This document shows, piece by piece, positions 49,614 to 59,541 of a DNA stretch of 64,000 nucleotides. The notes beneath the pieces are model-generated. The model saw only the letters and a list, made by a program, of their open reading frames with translations. It did not search any database and was not told the DNA's origin. Origin of the DNA: Vitreoscilla sp. (GTDB taxonomy: Bacteria > Pseudomonadota > Gammaproteobacteria > Burkholderiales > Burkholderiaceae_C); assembly GCA_018780145.1 (NCBI GenBank), contig JADMKA010000061.1, positions 1-64,000 of the forward strand. Reading direction: 5' to 3'. Position numbers and translations under genes: made by a program. Positions within the stretch are counted from its first letter, which is position 1. Every line of letters begins with the position of its first letter.

Positions 49614-50879
49614 TCAACCGCCTCGACGCATCATGTCGAAGAAGTCGAGGTTGTTCTTGGTGGCCTTCATCTTGTCGAGGATGAACTCCATCGCCTCGAT
49701 CTCGTCCATCGGGTAGAGCAGCTTGCGCAGGATCCAGGTCTTTTGCAGGATTTCGGGCTTGAGCAGCAGCTCCTCGCGCCGGGTGCCCGATTTGTTGATC
49801 AGGATCGACGGGTAGACACGCTTCTCGGCCATGCGGCGGTCCAGGTGGATCTCGCAGTTGCCGGTGCCCTTGAACTCCTCGTAGATCACCTCGTCCATGC
49901 GCGAACCGGTGTCGATCAGCGCGGTGCCGATGATGGTCAGCGAGCCGCCTTCTTCGACGTTGCGGGCCGCACCGAAGAAGCGCTTGGGGCGCTGCAGCGC
50001 GTTGGCATCCACGCCGCCGGTCAGCACCTTGCCGGAGCTGGGCAGCACGTTGTTGTAGGCGCGGGCCAGGCGGGTGATCGAGTCGAGCAGGATCACCACG
50101 TCCTTCTTCAGCTCGACCAGGCGCTTGGCGCGCTCGATGACCATCTCGGCCACCTGCACGTGACGGGCGGCGGGCTCGTCGAAGGTGGAGCTGATGACCT
50201 CGCCGCGCACGGTGCGCAGCATCTCGGTCACTTCCTCGGGCCGCTCGTCGACCAGCAGCACGATCAGGTGCACATCCGGGTGGTTGGCGATGATGGCGTG
50301 CGCGAGGTGCTGCATCATCACCGTCTTGCCGGTCTTTGGCTGGGCAACGAGCAAGGCGCGCTGGCCTTTGCCGATCGGGGCGATCAAATCGATGATGCGG
50401 CCGGTGACGTTCTCTTCGCCCTTGAAGTTGTCACGCTCGAGCTTGAACGCCTCCTTGGGGAAGAGCGGCGTCAGGTTCTCGAACATGATCTTGTGCTTGC
50501 TCTCCTCGGGCGTCAGGCCGTTCACGCGGTCGACCTTGACCAGCGCGAAGTAGCGCTCGCCGTCCTTGGGCACCCGCACTTCGCCTTCGACCAGGTCGCC
50601 GGTGTGCAGGTTGAAGCGGCGGATCTGGCTGGGCGACAGGTAGATGTCGTCCGTCGACGCCATGTAGCTGCTGTCGATCGAGCGCAGGAAGCCGAAGCCG
50701 TCGGGCAGCACCTCCAGCACACCATCGCCGAACACCTGTTCGCCGGCCTTGGCGCGCTTCTTCATGATCGCGAACATCAGCTCCTGCTTGCGCAGGCGGG
50801 CGACGTTGTCGATCTCCAGCGCCTCGCCCATGGTGATGAGCTCGGAAACGTGAAGCGCCTTCAATTCGGAAAGATGCAT
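49614..50879 (-). CDS. rho: Transcription termination factor Rho
   Basis: 421 residues (E. coli 419). Hexameric RNA helicase. N-terminal RNA-binding cold-shock-like domain with GFGFLRS and [12 protein letters not shown], ATPase with P-loop [12 protein letters not shown] (about 176), Walker [18 protein letters not shown]-loop and R-loop regions ([21 protein letters not shown]). No insertion domain. Preceded by a leader of about 240 nt and a good promoter at the end of trxA. Confidence 0.98.
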   Translation of the reverse strand: MHLSELKALHVSELITMGEALEIDNVARLRKQELMFAIMKKRAKAGEQVFGDGVLEVLPDGFGFLRSIDSSYMASTDDIYLSPSQIRRFNLHTGDLVEGEVRVPKDGERYFALVKVDRVNGLTPEESKHKIMFENLTPLFPKEAFKLERDNFKGEENVTGRIIDLIAPIGKGQRALLVAQPKTGKTVMMQHLAHAIIANHPDVHLIVLLVDERPEEVTEMLRTVRGEVISSTFDEPAARHVQVAEMVIERAKRLVELKKDVVILLDSITRLARAYNNVLPSSGKVLTGGVDANALQRPKRFFGAARNVEEGGSLTIIGTALIDTGSRMDEVIYEEFKGTGNCEIHLDRRMAEKRVYPSILINKSGTRREELLLKPEILQKTWILRKLLYPMDEIEAMEFILDKMKATKNNLDFFDMMRRGG

Positions 50880-51126
50880 GGGGGGTCACCCTCGGGGTGG
50901 ACGGCGTGCGCGCAGCAACTGGCGGGGCCGGGTTGGTTTGCCTTCGGGCCGGTCAGCAACCGGCGCTCGGGGCGCACCACGGGAAAATCAACGGGCGGAT
51001 CGGGGAGCTGTGGGCCGGATTCCGGCGCGCCACCCGGCAAGATTGCCGTGGGCGCCGTGGCCTGGGGCCTGTTCACAGGCAGCGGGGCGGGGCCGTGGGG
51101 CCGCCGCACCCGGTGCGTCAGGCGCG

Positions 51127-51157
51127 ATTATAGATGGCCGTCGAGGAAGGCGGTCAA
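51127..51157 (-). promoter_or_regulatory. rho promoter
   Basis: Minus-strand TTGACC (51157 to 51152), 19 nt spacer, perfect TATAAT (51132 to 51127) overlapping the trxA stop codon. Start near 51120 gives a leader of about 240 nt before rho. The 248 nt between trxA and rho hold no gene and are C-rich on the transcribed strand. Confidence 0.6.
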
Positions 51158-51457
51158 TTGGGCCTTCGACAGCGCGCCCACCTTGGTGGCGGCGAGCTGG
51201 CCGCCCTTGAACAACATCAGCGTGGGGATGCCACGGATGCCGAACTTGGCGGGCACGTCGCGGTTGTCGTCGACGTTCATCTTGGCGATCTGCAGGCGCT
51301 CGCCGTATTCCTTGGCGGTTTCGTCGAGGATCGGCGCGATCATCTTGCACGGGCCGCACCACTCGGCCCAGTAGTCGACCAGCACGGGCCGGTCGGCTTG
51401 CAGGACATCGGCCTCGAACGAGGCGTCGGAGACGTGTTTGATCAATTCGCTGCTCAT
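51128..51457 (-). CDS. trxA: Thioredoxin 1
   Basis: 109 residues. Active site WAEWCGPCK with Cys34 and Cys37, and the cis-proline in [12 protein letters not shown]. Major cytoplasmic disulfide reductant. ATG preceded by AAGGATC. Upstream of rho on the same strand, as in E. coli where trxA also lies near rho. Confidence 0.97.
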   Translation of the reverse strand: MSSELIKHVSDASFEADVLQADRPVLVDYWAEWCGPCKMIAPILDETAKEYGERLQIAKMNVDDNRDVPAKFGIRGIPTLMLFKGGQLAATKVGALSKAQLTAFLDGHL

Positions 51458-51664
51458 GAAAGATCCTTGGGGGAAGCCGCGGCTGGGAACGGTTCGAGAG
51501 GGGGTGGGCCGCAGGGGCTGGGCCGGTGCAGTTGCGGCTGCGACCGTTGGAAATCAAGCCCCGGCACAGACCATCGGGCCGGGCACAATGATTCTGACAT
51601 AAAGCCTGTTGGCGCGCCGGCGCCGAGGTTGTGTCGCCACGCCCCATCGTGCCACCCTGAACGG

Positions 51665-54280
51665 ATGCCCGCTCCGCCCCCGTCGATCACCATCTGCCAT
51701 TTGGCGCGCGGCCGCAGCGACGCTGCCTGGTGGGCGGCTGTGGTGGCCGAGATCCACGCCTGGGCGGCCCCACGCCAGCTCGATCTGCGCGATGCCATCT
51801 GGCTGCTGCCGTATTCGGCTCTGCTGGCGCCGGCGCGCCGTGCGCTGGCCCTTCGGGGAGGGTGGCAGCCCCGCGTCGAGACCATCGCCACGCTGCTCGC
51901 GCAATGTGGGCCACGGGCCGCGGCCCAGCCGGGCGTCGATCCGGTGATCGACCGCCTGCAGGCCGCGCAGTGGCTGCTCGACCATGCGTCGGGGGTCGAC
52001 TGGGGCGGAGCCGGTCCGCGCGCGTTCGCCCAGGCCGCCGAGTCGCTCGCGCGCACCGCTGGCGAATTTCGGCTCGCCGCCTCGGCGCAAGCGCCGCCGC
52101 TGCGCGATGCCTGGTGGCAACGTGCACGCAGTTTGTTGGCCCAGGGCACCGGCCCGGGCGCGGTGGAGCGCGCGCTGGCACGGGTGGCGCTGGAGTGGGC
52201 CGCCAGCACTGGCGCTGGCGAGATCGATCCGCTGTTGGCGCTGAAGCCGGCCGCCTGGATCGTCCTGCGGGCGGGCGGGGCAGATCCCCTGGCCGATGCG
52301 GTGATGTCCCAGGGCACCGTAGGCCTCCTGCTCGACGCCGACCCGCCCGCCGAGGCGCCGTTCAGTGCGGTGGTCGAACTCGATCCTCCCGCCGAAGTCC
52401 GCTGTGCCGATGCGGAGGCCGAAGCCCAGGCCGCCTGCGCGCAGATCCTGGCGGACCTTCAGGCCCATGCGGACGGCACGGTCGCCCTCGTGGCCCAGGA
52501 CCGCGAAGCGGTGCGGCGCATCCGGGCCCTGCTGGAGCGCTTCGGCGTGGCGGCTGTCGACGACACCGGTTGGCGCCTGTCCACCACCCGTGCCGCTGCA
52601 CGCCTGATGGGGCTGTTGCGGGCGGCGCGGCATGGTGCGACGCAAGACGACCGCCTCAACTGGCTGAAGGACGATCCGCTCGGCAGCGAGCACACGGCCG
52701 CCTTGGCGGCGCTCGAATCGCGCTGGCGCGGCGAACGCGTGAGCGACACCGTCGCGGAACAGGCCGACGCCTTGTGGCGGGCCGCCCAGGCCCGGCTGGC
52801 GCCACTCACCGGCGACCGGCGGCTGCCCTTGTCAATCTGGTGCGAGCGCGTCGCCCAGCTGTGTCTGGCCGACGAGCGCGAGGCGGCCCGCTGGCGCGAC
52901 GACGCCGCGGGCCGCGCCGTGCTGGCCACGCTGCGCTGCGAGCCGCCACACAGCCAGGCCACCCATTGGCAGGCCCTGGCACGCCGGGCCCAGATGACCC
53001 TCGCGGAGTACACCGACTGGGTGGACGAGACCCTGGCCGATGCCAGCTTCGTGCCTCCCCACGCCGCCGAGGCCCGCGTGGTGATCACGCCGCTGGCGCG
53101 CGCCATGCTGCGGCCCTTTGCCGCGGTGGTGTTCCCCGGCACCGACGAGCGCAGCCTGGGTGCTGGAGAACCGGCACCCGATCTGCTCGGCCCGGCCGTT
53201 GCCGCCGCACTCGGGTTGCCGGACCCCGCCGCGCGGCGTCAACGCGAGACCCTGGCCCTGGCCCAGGTGTTGAGGCTGCCCCACGTGACCCTCTTGCGCC
53301 GCACCGCGGAGGGGTCCGAACCACTGGGCGCCAGCCCGTTGCTGGAGCGATTCCGGGCGGCCCTGCCGCCTGGGCGCGATCTGCGGCCACACCACCCGTG
53401 CCTGCCGAATCGCACCGCGCCACGGCAACCCGTCACTCCGCCAGCGGCGCGGGCCACTGGCCGCTGGCCGGAGAGCCTGAGCGCCAGTGCGGTCGAGGCG
53501 CTGCGGGCCTGTCCTTACCGCTTCTTCAGCCGGGTGATGCTGGGCCTGTCCGAGCCCGAGGAACTCGACCTGCCGCCGGACAAACGCGACTACGGCACCT
53601 GGTTGCACGCGGTGCTGATGCGCTTCCACAGCGGGCGCGGCGAGTCGCCCACGCTGGACGAAGATCGCGCGCGCTTCAGTGCCTGCGCATGGGCCCAATC
53701 GGCCGAGACAGGCACGCCGGAGGGCGAGTTGCTGCCCTTCCTGGCGAGCTTCGAGGCCCTGGTGGAGCCGTACCTGGCCTGGTGGCGCGGCCGCGAGTCG
53801 GCCGGCTGGCGTTGGTGGCAGGGCGAGCAGGACAAGCGCATCGAGCCGCCTGCGCTCGGCGGCCTGGCGCTCAAGGGGCGGCTGGACCGGCTCGACCGCG
53901 ACGGCGCCGGCCGCATCGAACTGCTGGACTACAAGACCGTGTCGGTCGACAAGCTCAAGCGCACCGTGGCCGACCGTTTCGAGGACACGCAGCTGGCCTT
54001 CTATGCCGCGCTGGTGCTGGGCGCTCCCGATGCGCCCCCACCGGCCGACCTGACCGCTGCCTACCTGGCGATGGATGACAAGGCGGCACCCCTGCCGCTG
54101 CGGCACCCGGATGTCGCCGTGTCGGCCGAGGCGCTGGTCGCCAACCTGGCCATCGAACTGCAGCGCGTGCGCGGTGGGGAGCCGCTGCGGGCGCTCGGCG
54201 AGAGCGACACCTGCGAGCACTGCGAGGCGCGTGGCCTGTGCCGCCGCGACCATTGGTCGGCCCCCGAGGAGCCCCGCTGA
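51665..54280 (+). CDS. addB: AddB-like helicase-nuclease subunit (PD-(D/E)XK nuclease)
   Basis: 871 residues. The N-terminal two thirds is a degenerate UvrD-like helicase fold with no clear Walker A. The C-terminal nuclease has LKGRLDRLDRDGAGRIELLDYKTVS (about 740-765), the D...E-x-D-Y-K catalytic core. Four Cys (ACPYRFFSR near 616, then CEHCEARGLC at the C terminus) fit the AddB-type 4Fe-4S cluster. ATG at MPAPPPSITI; an in-frame extension upstream overlaps trxA on the other strand. Stop overlaps addA (TGATG). With AddA it resects double-strand breaks for RecA, replacing RecBCD. Confidence 0.88.
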   Translation: MPAPPPSITICHLARGRSDAAWWAAVVAEIHAWAAPRQLDLRDAIWLLPYSALLAPARRALALRGGWQPRVETIATLLAQCGPRAAAQPGVDPVIDRLQAAQWLLDHASGVDWGGAGPRAFAQAAESLARTAGEFRLAASAQAPPLRDAWWQRARSLLAQGTGPGAVERALARVALEWAASTGAGEIDPLLALKPAAWIVLRAGGADPLADAVMSQGTVGLLLDADPPAEAPFSAVVELDPPAEVRCADAEAEAQAACAQILADLQAHADGTVALVAQDREAVRRIRALLERFGVAAVDDTGWRLSTTRAAARLMGLLRAARHGATQDDRLNWLKDDPLGSEHTAALAALESRWRGERVSDTVAEQADALWRAAQARLAPLTGDRRLPLSIWCERVAQLCLADEREAARWRDDAAGRAVLATLRCEPPHSQATHWQALARRAQMTLAEYTDWVDETLADASFVPPHAAEARVVITPLARAMLRPFAAVVFPGTDERSLGAGEPAPDLLGPAVAAALGLPDPAARRQRETLALAQVLRLPHVTLLRRTAEGSEPLGASPLLERFRAALPPGRDLRPHHPCLPNRTAPRQPVTPPAARATGRWPESLSASAVEALRACPYRFFSRVMLGLSEPEELDLPPDKRDYGTWLHAVLMRFHSGRGESPTLDEDRARFSACAWAQSAETGTPEGELLPFLASFEALVEPYLAWWRGRESAGWRWWQGEQDKRIEPPALGGLALKGRLDRLDRDGAGRIELLDYKTVSVDKLKRTVADRFEDTQLAFYAALVLGAPDAPPPADLTAAYLAMDDKAAPLPLRHPDVAVSAEALVANLAIELQRVRGGEPLRALGESDTCEHCEARGLCRRDHWSAPEEPR

Positions 54281-57200
54281 TGGCCGCGGCCTACCAGATC
54301 GACGGCGCCCCGGCCGGCCGCGAGGCCTTCTATGCGGCCGCCTGCGACCCCGCCCAGAGCATTGTCGTCGAGGCCTGCGCCGGTGCCGGCAAGACCTGGA
54401 TGCTGGTCTCGCGCATCCTGCGCGCGCTGCTGGAGGGCGCCGAGCCGCAGCACATCCTGGCCATCACCTTCACCCGCAAGGCCGCGGGCGAGATGCGGGG
54501 CCGCCTGAACGAGTGGCTCGCCGAGTTCGCCGACACCCGCTCCACCGAGGGCCAACGGGTGCAGGCGCTGATGGACCGAGGGCTGACCCGCGGGCAGGCG
54601 CAGCGCCAGGAGGCCGCGTTGGGCCGGTTGCAGGCCCGCCTGCTGGACAGCGGCAGGACGGTCCAGGTCCGCACCTTCCACGCCTGGTTCGCGCAGTTGC
54701 TGCGCATGGCACCACTCGAGTTGCTGGTGGCGCACGGCCTGCATCCCGGGGTGGGCCTGCTGGAGGACGAGAGCGAACTCGGCCCGGAGCTGTTCCGCCG
54801 CTTCCAGCGTCGGGTGGCGGCCGATGCCGACCTGCGCGCCAGCTACCAGGCGCTGGTGGCACGGCACGGCCGCAGCACCCTGGGCCGGTGGCTGGAGACC
54901 GGGTGGAAGCGGCGTGCCGAGATCGAGCGGGCGGATGCCGCCGGCACCTTGGCGGGGGCCATCCCGCCGCCGCCCACACCGGCGTTGGCACCCCTCCAGT
55001 CGCCTGCCTGGCGCCAGCGGGTGGGCGATCTGGCGCGAAGCCTGGGGGCTGTCGGCAAGACCCTTCACACCACGGCCGCCAACCGGTTGGCCGACGCCCT
55101 GGACGCCGCAGACCCACGACGCGCCTTCGACCTGGCCTGGTCCGCCGTGCACAACGCAGACGGCGATCTGCGCAAGCTCAAGCCGCCACCGCCCGGGTTT
55201 GCCGAGCTCTCGGACGACCTGAAGGCGATGGACCTCGCCCTGCGCCAGCAGGAGGCCCACGAAGACCATGGCCACATGGTCGCGCTGTCGCGCCTGCTGA
55301 TCGCCGAGTTCACCGCGCAGAAGCGCGAGCGCGGCCTGGTCGACATGCCCGATCTCGAGCAGCTCGCGCTGCAACTGCTTGGCGAGGGCGAATGGGCCGG
55401 CTGGATCCAGGAGCGGCTGGACGCGCGGCTGCGCCATGTGCTGATCGACGAGTTCCAGGACACCAGCCCGCTGCAGTGGCATGCCCTGCAACCCTGGCTC
55501 GCCAGCTATGCCGGGGCCGGTGGCGGCGCGAGCGGGCGCACGCCCCTGTCGGTCTTCATCGTCGGCGATCCGAAGCAGAGCATCTACCGTTTCCGCCGCG
55601 CCGAGCCGCGGGTGTTCGCCGCCGCCAGCACGTTCATCGCCGAGGCCCTGGGCGGCCGCCGGCTGGCCTGCGACCACACGCGCCGCAATGCGCCCGGCGT
55701 GCTGTCCGCGCTGAACACCGTGTTCGCCGCCGCACAGGAGACCGGCGAATACACGGGCTTTCGCCCCCACACCACCGAGGTGGCAGTGCCCGGCGACGGC
55801 GTCTGGGCCTTGCCGCGCGAGCCCCGGCCTCAGCAGGCTGCTCGGCGCGACCCGAATGCGCCACCGATCTGGCGCGACAGCCTCACCGAGCCTCGGCACG
55901 AGGAAAGGGAGCGCCAGACGGCGCTGGAGTGTCGCCAGGTGGCGGCGGCCATCGCCGAGCTGCTGGCCGGTGGCACGCTGCGGCCGCAGGACATCCAGGT
56001 GCTGGCCCGCAGGCGCAGCGTGCTGGCGCAGTTGTCCGACGCCTTACGCGAGCGCCACATCCCGCATGTGCGGCCGGAGGACCTGCAACTGGCCGACGAG
56101 CCCGAGGCGCGCGACCTGATCGCCTTGCTCGACGTGCTTTGTTCGCCGGGTCACGATCTGTCGCTGGCCCAGGCCCTGAAGAGCCCCGTGTTCGGGGTGG
56201 GTGACGACGATCTGCTGTGGCTGGCCCAGCGCAGCCGGGGCCGCGGCACATGGTGGGCCGCGCTGCAAGCCGCCACCGACCGCCCCGCCGCACTGGACCG
56301 TGCCGCGCCCTGGCTGGCCCGCTGGGCCGAGTCGGCGCGCCTGCTGCCGCCGCACGATCTGCTCGATCGGGTGCTGCACGAAGGCGACATCGCCGCGCGC
56401 CTGCAGCAGGCCGCCGCCCCCGAGCGGCGCGAGCATGCGCGGGCGGTGGTCGACAGCCTGCTGGCCCAGACGCTGGCCCTCGACGGTGGCCGCTACACCA
56501 CGCCTTACCGGTTCGTCCGGGCGCTCAAGAGCGGCCGGCTGACCGGCAGCGTCGCTGCCTCGGGATCTGCGGTGCGCCTGCTCACCGTGCACGGCGCCAA
56601 GGGGCTGGAGTCCGAGGTGGTGTTCATCATGGACACCGATCCCGAGCCGCGCCGCGCCGATTCCGGTGGGCTGCTGGTCGATTGGCCGGTGGACAGCCCG
56701 CACCCGAGCCGGGTGGCCTTCGTCGGCAAATGGGCTCGCCTGGCGCCGTCGCTGCAGCCGCTGCAGGACGAGGAGGTGCAGATGTCGGCACGCGAGGAGC
56801 TGAACGGCCTGTACGTGGCGATGACCCGGGCCCGTTCGCGTTTGGTGCTGTCGTGTGTCGAGCCGCACCGGAAGCCGCAGGGGAGCGCCTGGTGGGACCG
56901 CCTGTCGCCGCTGGCGCAAGCGTGGCAACCCGCACCGCCGCCCGTGGCCGCCGAGCCACCCGGCGCGCAGATCGAACTCACGGCATGGCCCGTGCCGAGC
57001 CTGGAGGCCCTGGTTCTGCCGTCTGCGCGGCCAGCGGCGGTGCTTGCCAGCGCGGACAGCCGTGCCACGCTGATCGGCGAGGCCTTCCACCGGCTGATGC
57101 AATGGGCCACCGGACCTCAGGGGCCGGCGGGGGAGGGCGACGGCGCCTGGCTCGATCGGGTGGCTCCTGCGGCCGGCGCCGAATTCGGCCTGCTGGCGGC

Positions 57201-57540
57201 GGAGCTGGCTCTGGCCCGTCAGGCCGCGGGTGCGGTGCTGGACAGCGAGGCCTTCGCGGCGCTGCGGGGCGGGGCCGGTATCGCCTGGGCCGCCGACGAG
57301 GTGCCGCTGGCCTGGGACGGCGAGACGCTGCGCATCGACCGCCTGGTCGCCACGCGGGAAACCGATGCTGCGTGCACCTGGTGGGTGGTCGACTACAAGC
57401 TCGAGGCCCGGCCCCAGGACGACCCCGAGAACCGGGCCCAGTTGTCCCGCTACCGCGAGGCCGTGGCCGCGCTGCAGCCGGGCGAGGCAGTGCGCGCGGT
57501 TTTCGTCAACGGGCTGGGGCAGGTGATCCCCTTGGTCTGA
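54280..57540 (+). CDS. addA: AddA-like UvrD-family helicase/exonuclease
   Basis: 1086 residues. SF1A helicase: Q-motif region, Walker A EACAGAGKTWMLV (about 32-44), Ia ITFTRKAAGEM, II VLIDEFQDTSPLQW, III VGDPKQSIYRFRRAE, V LTVHGAKGLESEVVF, VI LYVAMTRARSRLVLS. C-terminal nuclease with GEAFHRLMQ, IDRLV, WWVVDYKLEARP and QLSRYREAV. Motor and nuclease subunit of the AddAB complex. TGATG coupling with addB. Followed by 138 nt without a gene. Confidence 0.92.
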   Translation: MAAAYQIDGAPAGREAFYAAACDPAQSIVVEACAGAGKTWMLVSRILRALLEGAEPQHILAITFTRKAAGEMRGRLNEWLAEFADTRSTEGQRVQALMDRGLTRGQAQRQEAALGRLQARLLDSGRTVQVRTFHAWFAQLLRMAPLELLVAHGLHPGVGLLEDESELGPELFRRFQRRVAADADLRASYQALVARHGRSTLGRWLETGWKRRAEIERADAAGTLAGAIPPPPTPALAPLQSPAWRQRVGDLARSLGAVGKTLHTTAANRLADALDAADPRRAFDLAWSAVHNADGDLRKLKPPPPGFAELSDDLKAMDLALRQQEAHEDHGHMVALSRLLIAEFTAQKRERGLVDMPDLEQLALQLLGEGEWAGWIQERLDARLRHVLIDEFQDTSPLQWHALQPWLASYAGAGGGASGRTPLSVFIVGDPKQSIYRFRRAEPRVFAAASTFIAEALGGRRLACDHTRRNAPGVLSALNTVFAAAQETGEYTGFRPHTTEVAVPGDGVWALPREPRPQQAARRDPNAPPIWRDSLTEPRHEERERQTALECRQVAAAIAELLAGGTLRPQDIQVLARRRSVLAQLSDALRERHIPHVRPEDLQLADEPEARDLIALLDVLCSPGHDLSLAQALKSPVFGVGDDDLLWLAQRSRGRGTWWAALQAATDRPAALDRAAPWLARWAESARLLPPHDLLDRVLHEGDIAARLQQAAAPERREHARAVVDSLLAQTLALDGGRYTTPYRFVRALKSGRLTGSVAASGSAVRLLTVHGAKGLESEVVFIMDTDPEPRRADSGGLLVDWPVDSPHPSRVAFVGKWARLAPSLQPLQDEEVQMSAREELNGLYVAMTRARSRLVLSCVEPHRKPQGSAWWDRLSPLAQAWQPAPPPVAAEPPGAQIELTAWPVPSLEALVLPSARPAAVLASADSRATLIGEAFHRLMQWATGPQGPAGEGDGAWLDRVAPAAGAEFGLLAAELALARQAAGAVLDSEAFAALRGGAGIAWAADEVPLAWDGETLRIDRLVATRETDAACTWWVVDYKLEARPQDDPENRAQLSRYREAVAALQPGEAVRAVFVNGLGQVIPLV

Positions 57541-57678
57541 GCATGCGGCGCGGTTGGCGGCCTACGGCGCTGCCCCCCGCCCCTTGAGCGCGAATTACTC
57601 ACGCTTTACCGCGCAGTTCGGGGCACCACCCGCTGTCGGGAAGCGGTTCAATCGGCGCTGACACTGATCATTTGTCTC

Positions 57679-59541
57679 ATGGTCTCGCCCGCCCACCCCA
57701 CCGCCACGAACGATTCGCACGCCGCCGGCAGCACCGGTGCGGTGCGCATGTTCGGCCGCTTCCAGTTGCTCCGCCTGATCGGCAAGAGCGAACGAAGCAT
57801 GCTCTGGCTGGTGCTGGAGCCGCGCCAGAACCAGGAGCTCATGCTGGCCATGCCGCGCCAGCAACCCGGCGAGGCCGCTCTGGCCTGGATGCAGAACGTG
57901 CGCCGCGCCGCGCGCCTGAACCACCCCCGTCTGGCCAGGCCGCTGGACATCGGCGAACACGATCGTTGGCCCTTCGTCGTCTACGAACGGGGCACCCGCG
58001 TCACCTGGGCCGAGCGCTTCTCGTCGCAAGGGGAGCCCGCCACGGACCTGGCTGATTGGGTGGCCCAGGCCGCCCAAGGCCTGGCCTTTGCCCACGAGGC
58101 CGGTGCCGCCCACCACGATCTGCAGCCCTGGTGGCTGACTGTCGACGCTGACCAGAAGGTCACCGTGATGGGCCTGGAGGTGGCCAGCGTGCGGCCGATC
58201 TCCAACACCCAGGCCGGGGGGCTGGACGAGTTGCGCGCCGTGCGCGACGCCGCCGCCGGCGACGTGCTGGCCCTCGGCCTGGTGGCCCACCACGGGCTGG
58301 CCGGCGCGCCGGCCCTGGATGAACCGGACGTCGGCCGTGTCGTCAACCGCCTGCCACCGCAGGGCACGGACTTTGTCCGCCTGCCCTGGAACGTGCCACG
58401 CCCGATCCCCGAGCCGCTTCGCGCCATCGTCAATCGCGCGACCGATCGGCAGGAGCGCCACCGCTACCACAACGCCCGCACGCTGCAGCGTGCGCTGGAA
58501 GGCTGGATCAAGACCACCGCCGAGCAGGACGGTGGCCCGCTGGCTCTGCTGCTGGACCGCCTGCGCCAGGTCGGCACGCTGCCGGCACAACCGGGCGGGG
58601 CCGACCGCGTGGCCCACCTGGCGCTGATGGAAAGCGCCCGCACCAGCGACATGGCCGACATCATCCTGGACGACATCGCGCTCAGCTTCGAGTTGCTGCG
58701 GGTGGTCAACAGCGCGCAGGTCGGCGGCGCCAAGGTCTCCGGCGACGGGCCGGTCCTGATGCTGCGCCGGGCCGTCGCGATGGTCGGCCTGGACGGCGTG
58801 CGCCGCGCCGCGCTCTCGCTGCGCCGCTGGCCGGGGCCGCTGGGCGACGAGGCCGCGCGCGACATGGAAACCCTGATCCGCCGGGTCAAGCGCGCTGCCC
58901 GTGTGGCCACGCGCCTGGTGCCGGCAGGCTACGACGGCGAGGTGGTCTACCTGATTGCCTTGTTGCAGAACCTGGGCCGCCTGCTGGTGCACTACCACTA
59001 TCCCGACGAAGCCGGGCAGATCCGCCGGCTGATGCAGACCACCGTGGTCACCGAGGCCGCCAAGGACGGCAAGGCAGCCGCCGAGAGCAAGGAAGAACCG
59101 GGCATGAGCGCCGAGGCCGCGTCCTACGCCGTGCTGGGCGCCGACATGGAGGCGCTGGGCGCGGCCGTGGCCCGGCACTGGGGCCTGGACGACAGCGTGC
59201 TGCACATGATCCGGCGCATACCCCCTGCTGCACCCGTGCGCACACCGGAGACCGATGGCGACATCCTTCGCGTCAGCGCGAGTTGCGCCAATGACTTGGT
59301 CGACGCCATGACACAGCCCGCTGCACGTGCGGCCAAGGCCTTGGGGCTGGTGGCGCAGCGCTATGCCCGCGCCCTGGGCCTGACGGCACGCGAGATGCAG
59401 GAGGCTCTGCAGAGCGATGGCGCCGCGCCGATCCGCAGCAGCGCGGCCGCGGCGGCCCCCGCCCCCGCTCCCGACGCCGCTGTCAAGGCCAACCCCGCGG
59501 CGGGCCCCTGGGCTGCTGCGATGGCGGGCACGCTCTCATGA
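57679..59541 (+). CDS. Pseudokinase-HDOD fusion protein
   Basis: 620 residues, no signal or membrane segment. Residues 25-280 have a protein-kinase fold that has lost catalysis: the glycine loop reads LIGKSERSM, the VAIK Lys position reads LMLAM, HRDLKPxN has become HHDLQPWW (145-152, Asp147 kept, Lys and Asn lost), and DFG has become MGL. Residues about 295-510 match an HDOD domain (DIALSFELLRVVNSAQVGG ... LRRAVAMVGLDGVRRAALSLRRW), a catalytically silent relative of HD hydrolases. The C-terminal 60 residues are Ala/Pro-rich. Overlaps the next gene by ATGA. A signalling scaffold for the partner kinase is likely; not yet tied to a known pathway. Confidence 0.82.
   Translation: MVSPAHPTATNDSHAAGSTGAVRMFGRFQLLRLIGKSERSMLWLVLEPRQNQELMLAMPRQQPGEAALAWMQNVRRAARLNHPRLARPLDIGEHDRWPFVVYERGTRVTWAERFSSQGEPATDLADWVAQAAQGLAFAHEAGAAHHDLQPWWLTVDADQKVTVMGLEVASVRPISNTQAGGLDELRAVRDAAAGDVLALGLVAHHGLAGAPALDEPDVGRVVNRLPPQGTDFVRLPWNVPRPIPEPLRAIVNRATDRQERHRYHNARTLQRALEGWIKTTAEQDGGPLALLLDRLRQVGTLPAQPGGADRVAHLALMESARTSDMADIILDDIALSFELLRVVNSAQVGGAKVSGDGPVLMLRRAVAMVGLDGVRRAALSLRRWPGPLGDEAARDMETLIRRVKRAARVATRLVPAGYDGEVVYLIALLQNLGRLLVHYHYPDEAGQIRRLMQTTVVTEAAKDGKAAAESKEEPGMSAEAASYAVLGADMEALGAAVARHWGLDDSVLHMIRRIPPAAPVRTPETDGDILRVSASCANDLVDAMTQPAARAAKALGLVAQRYARALGLTAREMQEALQSDGAAPIRSSAAAAAPAPAPDAAVKANPAAGPWAAAMAGTLS

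Noticed and set aside
57541-57678. Promoter for the kinase-HDOD pair
   Set aside because: No convincing sigma70 or sigma54 element found in these 138 nt.
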